Shown one piece after another: positions 8,261 to 16,873 of a stretch of 38,104 bases of DNA. The notes under the pieces are model-generated. The model was given only the letters and a program-made list of their open reading frames with translations, did no database searches and was not told where the DNA came from. The DNA is from an uncultured Pelagibacteraceae bacterium (GTDB taxonomy: Bacteria > Pseudomonadota > Alphaproteobacteria > Pelagibacterales > Pelagibacteraceae). A program made the translations under genes and the position numbers. Each line of letters starts with the position of its first letter. The first letter of the stretch is position 1. The stretch covers positions 1-38,104 of the forward strand of contig CACPEZ010000007.1 of assembly GCA_902633125.1 (NCBI GenBank), in the 5' to 3' direction.

Positions 8261-10783
8261 ATGCTTAATCCATTAAACATTATTAGTAAATTTATAAAAA
8301 GTGGCAATCAAAAAGAATTAGACAGGATTCAAAAAATTGTAAAAGAGATTAATCTAAAAGAAATTAAGGTTAGCAAATTTGAGGATCATGAATTTCCTTT
8401 AAGAACAAATGAATTTATTTCTAGATTAAAAGAAGGAGAAAAATTAAACGATATATTACCTGAGGCATTTGCACTGGTGAGAGAAGTTTCGAAAAGAATT
8501 AACAATGAGAGACACTTTGATGTTCAGTTAATTGGAGGTATTGCGTTACATGAAAATAAGATTGCTGAGATGAAAACGGGTGAAGGCAAAACACTTACTA
8601 TTGTTCTTGCTGCATACCTTAACGCATTAGAAAAAAAAGGTGTTCATGTAGTCACTGTAAATGATTATCTAGCAAAGAGAGATAGCATAAGTATGGGTAA
8701 AATTTACAATTTTTTAGGTTTGAGTTGTGGATATATAAATTCAAACCAGTCAGATGAGGAACGCAAAGAAAACTATAATAAAGATATAACTTATGCCACT
8801 AACAGTGAATTAGGCTTTGATTTTTTAAGAGACAACATGAAATATTCAAAAAATGAAATGGTCTTGAGGAAACATAACTTCGCGATAGTTGATGAGATTG
8901 ACTCTTGTTTAATAGATGAAGCAAGAACCCCTTTAGTTATTTCTGGAGCAGCAGAAGATAAAACTTTGCAATATATTGCTGTAGACAAATTAATTAAAAA
9001 TTTGAAAAAAACAGACTTTGATTTAGATGAAAAAGAAAAAAATATACTCTTAACAAATGAAGGAATAGATAATGTTGAAAAAATATTTTCTGATGCTGGT
9101 ATTTTGAAAAATAACAATTTTTATGACCCAGAAAATTTACATTTAGTTCATCATGTAAATCAAGCATTAAGGGCAAATTATTTATTTGAGAATGGAAGAG
9201 ATTATATAGTTAAAGATAACGAAATAATTATAATTGATGAACAAACAGGTAGGCAATTGCCAGGTAGAAGATTTGGTGATGGACTTCATCAAAGCTTAGA
9301 GGCTAAAGAAAAAATAGAAGTTAAAGCTGAAAATCAAACACTGGCGTCAATAACCTATCAAAATTTTTTTAAGTTGTATGATAAATTGGCAGGTTGCACA
9401 GGAACAGCGCAAACAGAGTCTGCAGAATTTTTTGAAATTTATAACTTGCCGGTTTTGCAGATACCTACTAACAAAGATATGATAAGAAATGATGTTAACG
9501 ACCAAATCTTTAGAACAAGTTTAGAAAAAGATAACGCTATCATACGAAAAATAAAAGAATGCAATGAAATCGGACAACCACTATTGGTTTTTACATCTAG
9601 CATAAATAAATCTGAGCATTACTCTAATTTGTTAGAAAAAGAAAAAATAAAACATATTGTTTTAAATGCTAAAAATCATGAGAAAGAAGCCGAAATTATT
9701 GCAAACGCAGGCAAAATAAATTCTGTAATTATTACAACAAGTATATCGGGAAGAGGTGTTGACATTAAGTTGGGTGGACAAAATCAATCTGAAAAAGATG
9801 ATGTGAAAAAAAGGGGAGGTTTATTTGTCATTGGTACCGAAAGAATGGAAAGTAGGAGAGTTGATAATCAAGCAAGAGGAAGATCAGGAAGACAAGGAGA
9901 TGAAGGCAGTTCAATATTTTTTGTAAGTTTAGAAGATGATTTGATGAGATTATTTGGCTCAGAAACCATGAATTCAATGCTAGAAAAGCTTGGTCTTAAA
10001 GATGGTGAAAGTATTGATCATCCTTGGATAAATAAAGCAATTGAAAGAGCACAACAAAAAGTTGAAGCAAGGAACTTTGATATAAGGAAAACGCTTATTA
10101 AATTTGATAATGTTCTTAATGACCAAAGACATGTAATTTTTGAACAACGAAAAAATGTAATTGATGGAGAAGAAAAGGAGAATTATTCAGATATTTTTCT
10201 CGAAGAGGTCTTAGAAAATTTAAAAAGACAAAAAATATTATATGAAAAGTCTCCAAATTCTAAAGAATTTCCAAATTCTCTAAAGCAGATTTTAGGTAAA
10301 TCAATAACTGATGGTGAATTGGGTGAAATTTTAAATTCAGATCTAAAAACAATGGAAAAAAAAATAAAGGATAAATTTAAAAGTGTTAGAGATGAAAGAA
10401 ATAATTTATTAGGTGTTGAGCAAGGAAAAGAGATTGAAAAAAGAATATTGGTACAAATTATAGATCAAAATTGGAAATCACATATACAATATCTAGAGCA
10501 ATTAAGACAAGTAATTGGTTTAAGATCTTATGGACAAAGAGATCCTTTAGTGGAGTACAAAAAAGAAGCTTTTCTATTATTTGAAAATTTGCTTGGAAAA
10601 TTAAAAACTGATCTTGTAACAATGCTTTTAAATTTAAAAATAATACAAAAAGAAGAGGAAGATAATTCTCAAAACAGAGTGAAAAAAAACTTAAAATCTA
10701 TTGCAAAAAGTAAAATTGGAAGAAATGAACCTTGTCCATGTGGATCTGGGAAAAAATATAAACACTGCTGCGGAGCATTGTAA
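8261..10783 (+). CDS. secA: Preprotein translocase ATPase SecA
   Basis: SecA is the motor ATPase that drives unfolded preproteins through SecYEG across the inner membrane. The 840-residue product has the DEAD-motor Walker A EMKTGEGKT around 103-111 and Walker B-type VDEIDSCLIDEARTPL (usually DEVDS). The cross-linking domain and the second nucleotide-binding fold with GRGVDIKLGG and ARGRSGRQGDEG follow. It ends with the SEC-C zinc motif EPCPCGSGKKYKHCC, with Cys825, Cys827 and Cys836/837, used for SecB or lipid/ribosome contact. It stands alone on the plus strand, 1 nt from convergent accA. Confidence 0.98.
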   Translation: MLNPLNIISKFIKSGNQKELDRIQKIVKEINLKEIKVSKFEDHEFPLRTNEFISRLKEGEKLNDILPEAFALVREVSKRINNERHFDVQLIGGIALHENKIAEMKTGEGKTLTIVLAAYLNALEKKGVHVVTVNDYLAKRDSISMGKIYNFLGLSCGYINSNQSDEERKENYNKDITYATNSELGFDFLRDNMKYSKNEMVLRKHNFAIVDEIDSCLIDEARTPLVISGAAEDKTLQYIAVDKLIKNLKKTDFDLDEKEKNILLTNEGIDNVEKIFSDAGILKNNNFYDPENLHLVHHVNQALRANYLFENGRDYIVKDNEIIIIDEQTGRQLPGRRFGDGLHQSLEAKEKIEVKAENQTLASITYQNFFKLYDKLAGCTGTAQTESAEFFEIYNLPVLQIPTNKDMIRNDVNDQIFRTSLEKDNAIIRKIKECNEIGQPLLVFTSSINKSEHYSNLLEKEKIKHIVLNAKNHEKEAEIIANAGKINSVIITTSISGRGVDIKLGGQNQSEKDDVKKRGGLFVIGTERMESRRVDNQARGRSGRQGDEGSSIFFVSLEDDLMRLFGSETMNSMLEKLGLKDGESIDHPWINKAIERAQQKVEARNFDIRKTLIKFDNVLNDQRHVIFEQRKNVIDGEEKENYSDIFLEEVLENLKRQKILYEKSPNSKEFPNSLKQILGKSITDGELGEILNSDLKTMEKKIKDKFKSVRDERNNLLGVEQGKEIEKRILVQIIDQNWKSHIQYLEQLRQVIGLRSYGQRDPLVEYKKEAFLLFENLLGKLKTDLVTMLLNLKIIQKEEEDNSQNRVKKNLKSIAKSKIGRNEPCPCGSGKKYKHCCGAL

Positions 10784-10784
10784 A

Positions 10785-11891
10785 TTAAAATATTATCATA
10801 AATAAAATAAATAATAAAAGAACTGATGTAGTTGAAATAAATAATTTTTTGTTCAATTTAATATTCGAAAGCAAATTTTGAAAAAGATTATGTTTAATAG
10901 TAAGCTTATCTTGATGAGCTGCATTAGGACTGAAACCTTTGCTCCTTCCAATATCTAAAAACTTATTCTTTCTTTGATTTAATATTTCTTCCTCATTTAA
11001 TGTGAGAAATTTAGTTAAGTTTCTATCAATAGCATTACGGACATTGTCTAAAATAAGATCTTTATCTCGATGTGCCCCCCCTAAAGGTTCGGGTATTATC
11101 TCATCAATAATTTCTAGTTTTAAAAGATCTTTCGCTGACAGCTTCATTGCTTTTGCAGCTTCTAAAGTCTTTGTTGGATCTCGCCAAAGTATAGTTGCGC
11201 ATCCTTCTGGTGATATTACTGAATATATTGCATTTTCTAACATTAATACTTTGCTGGAAGAAGCTAATGCTATCGCGCCACCGGACCCCCCTTCACCTAT
11301 AATAATTGATAAAGTAGGAACAGTCAGTTGCATAGAACATTCAATTGACTTTGCAATTGCCTCGGCCTGCCCTCTTTCTTCAGCGCCAACTCCTGGGTAA
11401 GCACCTGGCGTATCAACGAAATTAATTATTGGTATTTTGAATTTATTAGCTAGGTTCATTAATCTTATTGTTTTTCTATAACCTTCTGGTCTCATCATCC
11501 CAAAATTTCTCTCAATTCTAGAGTCTAAATTTTCACCTTTTTCCTGTCCAATTACTAAAACTGACTTAGAATTAAACTTACCAAAACCACATATTACAGA
11601 TTTATCTTCCCCATAAAATCTATCTCCTGAAAGTGAAATAAATTCATCAAATAAATTATCAATAAAAAATTTTGATTTAGGTCTATCCTCATGTCTTGCA
11701 ACCAATGTTGTTTGCCATGCATCAAGATTTGAATATACATCTTTGAGTTTTTTATCTATTTCATTTTGTAAATCAGTTATTTTACTTGTATCAACTTCTG
11801 AAAGACCGTCTTGATTATAAGGATCTTTTAATTTATCCAATTCTATTTCTAAGTTTTTTATGTCAGTCTCAAAGTTTAAATAATTTTTCAT
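10785..11891 (-). CDS. accA: Acetyl-CoA carboxylase carboxyltransferase subunit alpha, with hydrophobic C-terminal tail
   Basis: AccA with AccD transfers CO2 from carboxybiotin to acetyl-CoA, the committed step of fatty-acid synthesis. The body is standard: the N-terminal helical segment, then FGMMRPEGYRK, NFVDTPGAYPGVGAEERGQ, IGEGGSGGAIAL and VISPEGCATILWRD. At 368 residues it is about 50 longer than the usual 317-320. The excess is C-terminal: a linker (about 315-345) and then the hydrophobic segment LFISTTSVLLLFILFMIIF at about 350-368, which looks like a C-terminal transmembrane anchor. That would be unusual for a soluble carboxyltransferase. The partner accD is at 33.5 kb, not adjacent. 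It is divergent from glcB and converges on secA. Confidence 0.95.
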   Translation of the reverse strand: MKNYLNFETDIKNLEIELDKLKDPYNQDGLSEVDTSKITDLQNEIDKKLKDVYSNLDAWQTTLVARHEDRPKSKFFIDNLFDEFISLSGDRFYGEDKSVICGFGKFNSKSVLVIGQEKGENLDSRIERNFGMMRPEGYRKTIRLMNLANKFKIPIINFVDTPGAYPGVGAEERGQAEAIAKSIECSMQLTVPTLSIIIGEGGSGGAIALASSSKVLMLENAIYSVISPEGCATILWRDPTKTLEAAKAMKLSAKDLLKLEIIDEIIPEPLGGAHRDKDLILDNVRNAIDRNLTKFLTLNEEEILNQRKNKFLDIGRSKGFSPNAAHQDKLTIKHNLFQNLLSNIKLNKKLFISTTSVLLLFILFMIIF

Positions 11892-12039
11892 TAATTTATT
11901 ATATATTATTTTTAGGCGATAAAATGATCAAATTATAAGAATTACATTTTTCTAGGATAAAAAATATCATTTTTTAAAATAAAGTAATGACATATTTTAC
12001 CGATTATCATATACAACGGTTTCTAAATTTATAAATATT
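11892..12039. other. accA/glcB divergent intergenic region, no recognisable riboswitch
   Basis: This 148-nt gap must hold the promoters of both accA and glcB. It is almost purely A/T. I looked for the conserved glycine-aptamer core (GGAGAG-like and ACCGAAGGGGCAA-like blocks) on the glcB strand and found neither. The only GC-containing inverted repeat is ACCG (11999-12002) with CGGT (12017-12020), a 4-bp stem with a 14-nt loop, ending 20 nt before the glcB ATG. Its significance is unclear. Confidence 0.5.
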
Positions 12040-14190
12040 ATGAGTAATTCATTTGTTAAAATTAATACTTTATCTGTCTCTAAGAATTTGGCCGATTTTG
12101 TAAAAAATGAACTTCTTCCAGGATTGAACATTAACGAAAAAGATTTCTGGGATGGGTTTGACAAAAGTATAAATGAGCTTGCACCAATCAATAAAAAGCT
12201 ATTAGAAACTAGAGAAACTCTTCAATCTGAAATTGATTTATGGTTAAAAAAAAATAAAAATGGAGAATTTAATCATCAAAAATATAAGAATTTTTTAAAA
12301 GAAATTGGATATTTAAAAGAAGAAGGAAACGATTTTAAAATAGATACAAAAAAGCTTGATCGTGAAATTTCCAGTATTGCAGGTCCACAACTTGTAGTCC
12401 CGATAATGAATTCTAGATATACATTAAATGCTGCTAATGCAAGATGGGTAAGTCTTTACGATAGTTTATATGGAACAGATATAATTGAGTCTGAAGAAAC
12501 GGGTAGCCAAAAGTATGACCCTCTTAGAGGACAAGAGGTAATAAAATATGCTCGTGATTTTCTAAATGATCACTTTCCTATTAATGAAATTCATTGGAAA
12601 GATATAAATGGCTTTATAATAGAGGGAAATAATTTAAAAATATTAAAAGATAGTAAAAAGTTTGAACTAGTTGATAAGAATAAATTTATTGGATATAGGG
12701 GAGAACCAAATAATCCAACGACAATAATTTTAGAAAACAATAATTTAAAAATTGAAATAATAATTAATCCAAAAGCTTTTAGCGCAGTTCAAGATGCGGC
12801 TGGAATAAGTGACATAATCATAGAGTCAGCAATATCTACGATATGCGATAATGAAGATAGTGTTGCGGCAGTAGACTCAGAAGATAAAATATTATGTTAC
12901 AGAAATTGGTTGGGTTTGATGAAAGGAAATCTAAAATCTGTGTTTGAAAAAGATGGGAAAACTTTCGAAAGAAAACTAAATCCAGATAGAAGTTATATTT
13001 CAAGAGAAAATAAAAAAGATAAGTTACATGGTAGAAGTTTATTGTTAATTAGAAATGTTGGACATCTGATGACTAATTCAGCAATAATTTTAGAGGATGG
13101 TTCTGAAATCCCAGAAGGTATAATGGATGCATTTATTACAACCGCTGCAGCAATTCATGATTTGAAAAGAAAAGGTAATTCACGGACAGGTTCTATATAT
13201 ATTGTAAAACCCAAAATGCATGGGCCAGAGGAGACTGCTTTTACAGATAAAATATTTACTAGAGTTGAGGAAGTTTTAAAACTTGAAAAAAATACAATTA
13301 AGTGTGGTATTATGGACGAAGAAAGGAGAACATCAGTTAACTTAAAAGAATGTATAAGAACATTAAAAAGTCGAGTTTTTTTTATAAATACAGGCTTTTT
13401 AGATAGAACTGGGGATGAAATGCACACGTCAATGGAAGCAGGTCCAATGATTAAAAAAGGTGACATGAAAAAATCAAAATGGATAACCGCTTATGAAGAT
13501 AACAACGTTAGTGTTGGTTTAAAATGTGGGTTTTCAGGTGTCGCACAAATAGGCAAAGGTATGTGGGCTATGCCAGATAAAATGAAAGATATGATAGATC
13601 AAAAAATATCACATCTTGAGGCTGGTGCTAATTGTGCATGGGTTCCATCTCCGACTGCAGCCTCTTTGCACGCAATGCATTATCACAAGTTAAATATTTT
13701 TGAAAAGCACAAAAAATTAAATAATAATAAAATAAATTATATTGATAACTTGTTGACCATTCCAATAGCAGACAGACCTAACTGGAGCAAAGAGGAGATA
13801 AATAATGAGTTATGTAACTCGGCACAAACAATATTAGGATATGTTGTTAGATGGGTAGATCAAGGAATAGGATGCTCTAAAGTTCCAGATATAAATAATA
13901 TTGGATTAATGGAGGATAGAGCAACACTTAGAATATCTTCACAACACATAGCTAACTGGTTACATCATGGTATTTGCTCAAATAGACAAGTTTTAGAAAT
14001 TCTTAAGAAAATGGCAAAGATAGTTGATAAACAAAATGAAAATGATCCAGCATATAATAGCATGTCTCCAAATTACGATAAGTCAATATCTTTTAAAGCA
14101 GCATGTGAATTGATTTTCCATGGCAAGTCACAACCATCGGGTTATACTGAACCTTTATTACATTTAAATAGATTAATAAAAAAAAGCTAA
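12040..14190 (+). CDS. glcB: Malate synthase G
   Basis: GlcB condenses glyoxylate with acetyl-CoA to malate, allowing growth on glycolate/glyoxylate or feeding the glyoxylate shunt. The 716-residue length is typical of the monomeric G isoform (about 720), not the shorter A form. Recognisable segments include LNAANARWVSLYDSLYGTD, the DGSEIPEG region, the catalytic HGRSLLLIRNVGHLMTNSA, and the C-terminal MEDRATLRISSQHIANWLHHG with the conserved Asp and Arg. Isocitrate lyase is not in this window. In cultured SAR11 strains malate synthase is reported to be glycine-riboswitch controlled; the leader here shows no such aptamer. Confidence 0.97.
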   Translation: MSNSFVKINTLSVSKNLADFVKNELLPGLNINEKDFWDGFDKSINELAPINKKLLETRETLQSEIDLWLKKNKNGEFNHQKYKNFLKEIGYLKEEGNDFKIDTKKLDREISSIAGPQLVVPIMNSRYTLNAANARWVSLYDSLYGTDIIESEETGSQKYDPLRGQEVIKYARDFLNDHFPINEIHWKDINGFIIEGNNLKILKDSKKFELVDKNKFIGYRGEPNNPTTIILENNNLKIEIIINPKAFSAVQDAAGISDIIIESAISTICDNEDSVAAVDSEDKILCYRNWLGLMKGNLKSVFEKDGKTFERKLNPDRSYISRENKKDKLHGRSLLLIRNVGHLMTNSAIILEDGSEIPEGIMDAFITTAAAIHDLKRKGNSRTGSIYIVKPKMHGPEETAFTDKIFTRVEEVLKLEKNTIKCGIMDEERRTSVNLKECIRTLKSRVFFINTGFLDRTGDEMHTSMEAGPMIKKGDMKKSKWITAYEDNNVSVGLKCGFSGVAQIGKGMWAMPDKMKDMIDQKISHLEAGANCAWVPSPTAASLHAMHYHKLNIFEKHKKLNNNKINYIDNLLTIPIADRPNWSKEEINNELCNSAQTILGYVVRWVDQGIGCSKVPDINNIGLMEDRATLRISSQHIANWLHHGICSNRQVLEILKKMAKIVDKQNENDPAYNSMSPNYDKSISFKAACELIFHGKSQPSGYTEPLLHLNRLIKKS

Positions 14191-14199
14191 GTTATAAAT

Positions 14200-14802
14200 T
14201 TATATATCTTTTCTATTTTTAAAAGCAGATATAAGTGTTCCATCATCAGAAGTTTCTATCTCTCCACCAACAGGCAAACCCTGGGCTAATTTAGAAATTT
14301 TTACATTTGAATTTTTTAAACTGTCTTGAATATAAAAAGCAGTTGTTTGTCCTTCTACGGTAGCACTAGTTGCTAAAATTACTTCATCAATATTGTCATT
14401 TTTTATTCTTTCTATTAGAGAATTAATGAGTAAATTTTCTCTATTATTGCCATTAGCACTATCAGAGATCGTACCTCCTAAAATATGATAGTAACCTTGA
14501 AAAACAGATGAACTCTCTATTGCCCATTGATCGGAAATATTTTCAACTACACATATCTTGTTATATTTTTTATTATCATCTTCACAATTATTGCAGAGAT
14601 TACTATTGGATTTTAATATTCCACAAATTTTACAACGTTCAATATTTTTAAACACGTCACTTAGATTATTAGCCAAAGGTTTTAATAGTTCTTGGCGATT
14701 ATTTATCATTTTTAAAATTATTCTCTTTGCTGACTTAGGTCCTAGACCTGGTAGTTTTGAAATTAGTTTAATTAAATTTTCTATTTCAGGTAGATTTTGC
14801 AT
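14200..14802 (-). CDS. recR: Recombination mediator RecR
   Basis: RecR works with RecO/RecF to load RecA on gapped DNA. The 200-residue product shows the helix-hairpin-helix LISKLPGLGPKSAKRI (13-28). A four-Cys zinc finger follows at Cys57, Cys60, Cys70 and Cys73. Next comes a Toprim domain, starting around residue 82 with ICVVENISDQWAIES, and the C-terminal GLPVGGEIETSDDGTL Walker-B-like region. It lies 4 nt downstream of the YbaB gene in the order dnaX-ybaB-recR, a very widely conserved replication/repair block. It converges on glcB with only 9 nt between stops. Confidence 0.97.
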   Translation of the reverse strand: MQNLPEIENLIKLISKLPGLGPKSAKRIILKMINNRQELLKPLANNLSDVFKNIERCKICGILKSNSNLCNNCEDDNKKYNKICVVENISDQWAIESSSVFQGYYHILGGTISDSANGNNRENLLINSLIERIKNDNIDEVILATSATVEGQTTAFYIQDSLKNSNVKISKLAQGLPVGGEIETSDDGTLISAFKNRKDI

Positions 14803-14806
14803 TTAA

Positions 14807-15124
14807 TTATAATGGCCATTTAAAACCTGGTACTCCTAATCCACCCGTTGCTTTAGATATTTCCTCAGAAGTTTTTGATTTCAACTTCTTTTTAGCATCA
14901 TTGTGAGCGGCAATTATTAAATCTTGAATTATCTCTTTATCTTCATTAAGCACTTTATCAGTTAATATAATTTTTGTCATTTCTCCTTCACCATTTAATA
15001 AGACTGTAACTGCATCTCCCCCTGAAATACCATTAACTTCTATTTTTTTTAAATTATCCTGACTCTCTCTCATTTTTTTTTCTAACTCTTTAGCTTTTTC
15101 TAATATTTTATTAAAATCAGTCAT
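14807..15124 (-). CDS. YbaB/EbfC family nucleoid-associated protein
   Basis: This is a small (105 residues) DNA-binding protein of the YbaB/EbfC family, which forms a tweezer-like dimer on DNA. It begins with a charged helix (KILEKAKELEKKMRESQDN), followed by a beta-rich core with the typical GGDAVTVLLNGEGEMTKI. The C-terminal helix runs into SKATGGLGVPGFKWPL. Its start overlaps the dnaX stop region by 8 nt, indicating translational coupling, and recR follows 4 nt later. The family's exact role beside RecR and DnaX remains unsettled. Confidence 0.93.
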   Translation of the reverse strand: MTDFNKILEKAKELEKKMRESQDNLKKIEVNGISGGDAVTVLLNGEGEMTKIILTDKVLNEDKEIIQDLIIAAHNDAKKKLKSKTSEEISKATGGLGVPGFKWPL

Positions 15125-16736
15125 TAATTTTGTTTTCTATGTCAATCAATTCAATATCGGGAATACTTTCAAGTAAATTTTTATAATCTGAAGAATTTTT
15201 TAATTTTTTAATTTGTTGCTCTTTAAAGTTTTTTATTTTTTCCTTTTTAGATTTTTCACCTTTCTGTTTAGAAAATAATATAATCCACCTGTTTCCAGTC
15301 CAATCATACAATTTTTCAGATAAATCTTTGACAAAACGATTACTTAATTTTTCATTAAACGAAATCTCTATTTTATTCTGTGAGAATGAGACTAAATTTA
15401 AATTGTTCTCTATTTCATATTTCAAAGTAATTTCTTTTTTTTGTATACAAAGATTTAACAGTTCATCTAAATTTTTTATTTGATTTTCCTCTTTTTTAAT
15501 ATTTTTATCTTTTCTTTGTTCAATTTGATTTATATTTTTAAGCTGACTTACTGGATAAGACTTTTGAGAAAAACTTTCACTTGAATTGTTTAAATTATTT
15601 TTTTCATCGATCTTTTCCTCATATTTTGCAGGTTTTTTTATTAAATACATCAGCTGGATAAGAAACATTTCAATTGAAAGGTTTTGATTGCTGACTAAAC
15701 CTATCTCTTTAATAGCTCTCAAAGTAAATTGCCAGTAAAGCAAGATATCACTGGGAGATATCTTTTTTGATAATTTTAGTATTTTTTTATAATCGTCATC
15801 ATTGAGTGAAAAAATTGATCCATGTAAGGTTATATTGCTGATATTTTTTATGTAGTAAAGTATTTCTAAGAATTCATTTAGAAAATTAATGGGTTGTACG
15901 CCTAAAGTATAAATACTCCTGTAATGTGTAATTACAGAATTTTCATCCCCTTTTAAAAGAATATTTACGAGATCTATATAAGAGCTTTTGTCAGTATAAC
16001 CAAAAATTTTTTGAGCTTCATTTAGAGTCAGTATATTTTTCGAATTAGAAATTAATGCTCTATCAAGCAATGATAATGCATCTCGTACGGAACCCTCTGA
16101 GATTTTAACAATTAATTTTAAAGCATTATCTTCAATTTCTTTATTTTCTTTAATTCCAATACTCTTTAAAAATTTAAACAATGTTTCAGTCTCGATTCTA
16201 GATAAGTCAAATCTTTGGCATCTTGAAACAACCGTAATAGGTATTTTTTGAATTTCAGTTGTTGCAAATATAAATTTTAAATATTTTGGAGGCTCTTCTA
16301 ATGTCTTCAATAAAGCATTAAATGCTTGTTTACTCAACATGTGAACTTCATCAATTATAAATATTTTATAATTTGCAATAGATGGTCCGTATCTAGAGAA
16401 TTCAATTAATTCTCTTACGTCATCTACTCCAGTCCTACTTGCTGCATCAATTTCTAAAACATCGATATGATTTGAATTAATTATCGCTTCACAATTGCTA
16501 CAAAAATTATTTTCACATAAATTTTCTAAACCTTTTTCACAATTTAAAGCTTTTGCGACTATTCTGGCAAAAGTAGTTTTTCCAATACCTCTTATTCCTG
16601 TAAATAAAAAAGCGTTTGCAATTTTGTTAATTTTAATTGAATTGTAAATTGAGGTTGTTATTTCTTCATGCCCAATCAAATCTTTAAAAGATTGTGGTCT
16701 ATATTTTAGTGCGAAAATTTCTGAATTATTAGTCAT
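15117..16736 (-). CDS. dnaX: DNA polymerase III subunit gamma/tau (start corrected)
   Basis: DnaX is the clamp-loader ATPase. Key motifs are the SEIFALKYRPQSFKDLIGHE start, Walker A FTGIRGIGKTTFARI, a four-Cys zinc module (CEKGLENLCENNFCSNC), DEVHMLSKQAFNALLKTLEEPP with the Walker B Asp/Glu, and the SRC-type arginine finger VVSRCQRFDL. The C-terminal third is lysine-rich and variable, as in tau. A longer reading frame with Met at 16769 exists, but its 11 extra codons lie inside the SRP RNA and show no family similarity. The ATG at 16734-16736 gives a 539-residue protein that begins exactly where homologues begin. No clear programmed frameshift site for a separate gamma form was identified. 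Confidence 0.95.
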   Translation of the reverse strand: MTNNSEIFALKYRPQSFKDLIGHEEITTSIYNSIKINKIANAFLFTGIRGIGKTTFARIVAKALNCEKGLENLCENNFCSNCEAIINSNHIDVLEIDAASRTGVDDVRELIEFSRYGPSIANYKIFIIDEVHMLSKQAFNALLKTLEEPPKYLKFIFATTEIQKIPITVVSRCQRFDLSRIETETLFKFLKSIGIKENKEIEDNALKLIVKISEGSVRDALSLLDRALISNSKNILTLNEAQKIFGYTDKSSYIDLVNILLKGDENSVITHYRSIYTLGVQPINFLNEFLEILYYIKNISNITLHGSIFSLNDDDYKKILKLSKKISPSDILLYWQFTLRAIKEIGLVSNQNLSIEMFLIQLMYLIKKPAKYEEKIDEKNNLNNSSESFSQKSYPVSQLKNINQIEQRKDKNIKKEENQIKNLDELLNLCIQKKEITLKYEIENNLNLVSFSQNKIEISFNEKLSNRFVKDLSEKLYDWTGNRWIILFSKQKGEKSKKEKIKNFKEQQIKKLKNSSDYKNLLESIPDIELIDIENKIND

Positions 16737-16740
16737 ACTA

Positions 16741-16828
16741 GGAGACCAACCAACCTGGAAAAAACTCATTACCCTTGCTCTTTTTCAAGCCTGGGGGAGT
16801 TCATGGTAATCCCACCTGGAAGGCCTCC
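16741..16828 (-). ncRNA. ffs: Signal recognition particle RNA, small bacterial (4.5S-like) type
   Basis: Read on the minus strand, this 88-nt element has closing arms GGAGGCC and GGTCTCC that pair fully with one G-U. Near the tip AACTC pairs with GAGTT and CCC pairs with GGG. The apex reads CAGG-CTT-GAAA-AAG-AGCA: the SRP domain IV signature, with a GNRA tetraloop on a 3-bp stem flanked by the CAGG/AGCA symmetric loop that binds Ffh. An unpaired TAAT on the 3' side matches the asymmetric loop. A perfect TATAAT lies 6 nt upstream. The element is conspicuously GC-rich for this genome. The position ahead of dnaX-ybaB-recR matches the common bacterial arrangement. It ends 4 nt before the dnaX ATG. 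End positions are estimates. Confidence 0.87.
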
Positions 16829-16834
16829 AAAGTT

Positions 16835-16864
16835 ATTATAACAATAATTTTTTCTAATCTACAA
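16835..16864 (-). promoter_or_regulatory. Promoter for ffs-dnaX-ybaB-recR
   Basis: On the minus strand a perfect -10 TATAAT (16835-16840) is followed by 6 nt and then the first G of the SRP RNA (16828), an ideal distance for a start site. A weak -35-like TTGTAG (16859-16864) precedes it with 18-nt spacing. It lies wholly in the gap after the pheA stop. Confidence 0.7.
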
Positions 16865-16873
16865 TAAAGTTAG

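Noticed and set aside
11892..12039. Glycine riboswitch upstream of glcB
   Set aside because: No GGAGAG-type or ACCGAAGGGGCAA-type core and far too A/T-rich; reported as an absence instead.
15590..15610. A-tract in dnaX as a gamma/tau slippage site
   Set aside because: A run of seven A residues on the coding strand is common in this AT-rich genome and no stop-plus-structure arrangement was confirmed.
16737..16769. Longer dnaX N-terminus starting at 16769
   Set aside because: The additional 11 codons fall within the SRP RNA and have no DnaX similarity; the ATG at 16736 matches family starts.
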